In this document: piece after piece, positions 6,030 to 7,044 of the stretch
Layout of the letters: each line of letters opens with the position of its first letter
Position numbering within the stretch: the stretch's first letter is position 1
NCBI GenBank assembly: GCA_035532275.1
Contig: DATKRG010000165.1
Span: 1 to 7,044, forward strand
Length of the DNA stretch: 7,044 nt
Direction: 5' to 3'
Source: UBA9676 sp035532275
Lineage (GTDB): Bacteria > Actinomycetota > Actinomycetes > Streptosporangiales > Streptosporangiaceae
The notes under the pieces: model-generated
Told to the model about the DNA's origin: nothing
Database searches by the model: none
The model's input: the letters and a program-made list of their open reading frames with translations, nothing else
Made by a program: the position numbers and the translations under genes

Positions 6030-6623
6030 CTAGACCGGGTGCGTGTTGCGCGCCACGCCTCTCCCGCTGCACACCAGGTTCCAGAACCGCCAGAGCTCCG
6101 GCAGTCCCGGCGAGCGAGCTCGACTACGCTCCCAGACCTCCCTCAGCAGCGCCACCAGGGCGGCCAGGGGATGGGTCGGCAACTCGCCCAACTGAACGCC
6201 CACCAGGAGCGCCTCCCGGGCCAGCGCCGCCAGCAGATCCGGCGCCCGCTCCCGCAGACGGTGGCGCCAATCTCGCACCGTCGAGAAAGGCCGACCCAAC
6301 TCCTCCGACGACTTCCAGGCGCTCCTCCCCGCCGCCGCCAGCTCCGCGGCCGCCCCGATCGTGTCCACCTCGTCGAGTCGGCGCTCGACTACGAACTCGG
6401 GCAGCAGCGCCTGCGTTCTCTGGCATTTCTCGGTCGGAGCCGGACAGCGGCCCCGCCGCACCCAGATCCGCTCCCGAGGCGCGCCCCGCAGCCGCCGCCT
6501 ATACGACGACCACGGCCGCAGCCGCCTCCCGCAGCCCGGACAGTCCAGCGCCGGCACCTCGACCTTGTCGCCCGCAGCCGCGTACTCCGACACGCTGAGT
6601 GCGCAGGGAAATACGATGGCCAA
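6030..6623 (-). CDS. DUF6431 domain-containing protein (zinc-finger/HTH, transposon accessory)
   Basis: This 197-residue protein matches the DUF6431 pattern: an N-terminal FPCALSVSEYAAAG (5-18), a Cys pair in LDCPGCGRRLRPWSSYRR (26-43), a second Cys pair at 60 and 67 before the conserved TQALLPEFVVERR (70-82), and then a helix-turn-helix region (about 101-125, SAWKSSEELGRPFSTVRDWRHRLRE). Such proteins often precede a DDE transposase and an ATPase in high-GC bacteria and probably bind the transposon ends or regulate the operon; their function is not established. The second Cys pair is spaced CPAPTEKC rather than the tight CxxC expected from the family. The start used is a TTG at 6623-6621, because the conserved FPCA block lies only a few residues inside it; no clear Shine-Dalgarno site precedes it. 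The C-terminal half is helical and of unknown role. Confidence 0.75.
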   Translation of the reverse strand: MAIVFPCALSVSEYAAAGDKVEVPALDCPGCGRRLRPWSSYRRRLRGAPRERIWVRRGRCPAPTEKCQRTQALLPEFVVERRLDEVDTIGAAAELAAAGRSAWKSSEELGRPFSTVRDWRHRLRERAPDLLAALAREALLVGVQLGELPTHPLAALVALLREVWERSRARSPGLPELWRFWNLVCSGRGVARNTHPV

Positions 6624-6647
6624 GGGTGTCTACGTCACCCCCGTCGG

Positions 6648-6675
6648 CCCTCTCCGCCCGGCCAGGCGGGGAGGG
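6648..6675. repeat. 11-bp stem hairpin in the transposon right-end region
   Basis: CCCTCTCCGCC (6648-6658) and GGCGGGGAGGG (6665-6675) are complementary except for one T:G pair, with a 6-nt loop. The structure sits between the DUF6431 start and the right end of the element. It could be a protein-binding site or affect read-through into the element. A short TCATTT follows on the plus strand, too weak to call a terminator. Confidence 0.5.
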
Positions 6676-6683
6676 TCATTTCG

Positions 6684-6723
6684 TACCGGGAGTCGCCTCC
6701 CGGCCGGATCTCAGACTATGACA
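6684..6723 (-). repeat. Putative right terminal inverted repeat of the transposon
   Basis: Read inward on the minus strand from 6723, the sequence begins TGTCATAGTCTGAG and then holds a perfect 7-bp stem, 4-nt loop hairpin (CCGGGAG-GCGA-CTCCCGG, 6703-6686). The TGTCA start is like Tn5053/Tn402 ends. The CTGAG and GGGAG/CTCC blocks are repeated in inverted orientation at the left end. Confidence 0.45.
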
Positions 6724-6800
6724 CCAGCCTCATTGAACATTGCCGGTTCTTGCCGAGCCAGCCGCATCAAGACACGCGGGTAACAGCAGATAGGTCGGGA
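6724..6800. other. Right flank between the transposon end and the Lgt-like gene
   Basis: No complete gene is supported here. On the minus strand an open frame entered near the GTG at 6816-6814 begins with a hydrophobic stretch (LLPLIPTYLLL) and continues to a stop at 6732-6730. A neighbouring frame reads LMRLARQEPAMFNEAG up to the transposon edge. This could be the start of a gene that was cut by the element and carries a frame error, but the evidence is thin. Confidence 0.25.
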
Positions 6801-7044
6801 TCAACGGTAGCAGCACCAGGCTCGACAGCTGGCTGGCCCTGCTTCAGTCCGCAGGGACCGCGTCTTCCACCAGATGAACAGCATCGGAAGCAGGGCCGCA
6901 AGCACGGCTAGGCTCGTCCACTGCGCCTGGTGGAGCCCGAGCGCGATGACCGGCTGGGCCCGCAGGAAGAAGACAAGGAACTGGGTGTCGCATAGAGGCC
7001 GACGTACACCAGGTAGAGCTGACCTGGCTGCCACCGGCGGCGCG
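6801..7044 (-). pseudogene. Lgt-like (prolipoprotein diacylglyceryl transferase family) C-terminal fragment with frameshift
   Basis: Coming in from the right edge, the minus strand first reads RRRWQPGQLYLVYVGLYA (7042 to about 6989). It then continues in another frame as TQFLVFFLRAQPVIALGL followed by HQAQWTSLAVLAALLP and a hydrophobic helix, ending at TGA 6803-6801. The order basic loop, PGQLYLxYxxLY, FLxxFLR, then a (Q)AQWxSL membrane helix is that of the C-terminal end of Lgt-family membrane proteins, which transfer diacylglycerol to the lipobox Cys. The essential Arg expected before the FLxEFLR helix is Gln here, so this may be an Lgt-like paralog rather than a functional Lgt. The frame change near 6988-6992 fits loss of one C (GCCGAC to GCGAC). 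The tail after WWKTRSLR is poor in recognisable sequence. The N-terminal part lies outside the window. Confidence 0.5.

Larger units (their letters stand above)
3781..6723 (-). mobile_element. DUF6431 / DDE transposase / AAA ATPase transposon (Tn7/Tn5053-like logic)
   Basis: Three minus-strand genes form a mobile module: a DUF6431-type zinc-finger protein, a D,D(35)E transposase with a Mu-type C-terminal region, and an ExeA/TniB-like AAA+ ATPase. A DDE transposase plus a dedicated ATPase is the arrangement of Tn552, Tn5053, Tn7 and Mu relatives, where the ATPase binds target DNA and activates strand transfer. The right end is placed at 6723 because the inward sequence starts TGTCA, as in Tn5053-type ends, about 100 bp before the first gene. 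The left end is placed near 3775-3781 by similarity to it. The element carries no visible cargo gene. No target-site duplication was found (right flank CCAGC, left flank GTCAC), so the ends are provisional, or the copy may be rearranged. It has intact reading frames and could still be active. Confidence 0.7.

Noticed and set aside
6039..6911. Long plus-strand open frame across the DUF6431 gene and the right end
   Set aside because: Pro/Arg/Gln-rich shadow of high-GC coding sequence with no recognisable domain; it crosses the transposon end.
1..7044. tRNA, rRNA or CRISPR arrays
   Set aside because: No cloverleaf with a conserved T-loop, no rRNA-like stretch and no regularly spaced repeats were seen.

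Overview
This is a GC-rich window (about two thirds G+C by eye) with dense, overlapping genes, clear Shine-Dalgarno sites, and TTG starts beside ATG. Together with the gene families present, this suggests an actinobacterium or another high-GC terrestrial or uncultured lineage. The sequence alone does not fix the taxon.

Left part (1-3175): a stress/PRPP-related locus built as two divergent units. On the minus strand runs a tightly coupled operon: a divergent ribose-phosphate pyrophosphokinase (prs-like, 946-1914), a phosphoribosyltransferase (269-949, 4-nt ATGA overlap with prs), and the N-terminal 95 codons of a dienelactone-hydrolase-type alpha/beta hydrolase (starting at 285, overlapping the PRT gene by 17 nt and leaving the window). 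On the plus strand, from the same 140-bp intergenic region, run a cytoplasmic triple-BON-domain protein (2055-2708) and a universal stress protein (2719-3175) that is broken by two apparent single-base losses. The likely logic is that Prs makes PRPP, the PRT uses it, and the BON and USP proteins belong to the same stress response. The hydrolase and PRT are fused in some actinobacterial proteins, such as M. tuberculosis Rv0571c.

Middle (3176-3793): two small Lys/Arg-rich hypothetical genes (52 and 76 codons). The 76-codon gene runs into the left end of a transposon, which appears to supply its stop codon.

Right part (about 3781-6723): a roughly 2.9-kb transposon with all genes on the minus strand, in the order DUF6431-type zinc-finger protein, D,D(35)E transposase with a Mu-type C-terminal domain, and ExeA/TniB-like AAA+ ATPase (ATGA overlap with the transposase). 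Its proposed ends share a degenerate inverted repeat built around CTGAG followed by a GGGAG/CTCC hairpin. No target-site duplication was seen.

Far right (6724-7044): flanking chromosome with the 3' part of an Lgt-like membrane-protein gene on the minus strand, again showing an apparent one-base loss. The three one-base losses in the USP and Lgt-like genes may be real decay or assembly errors.
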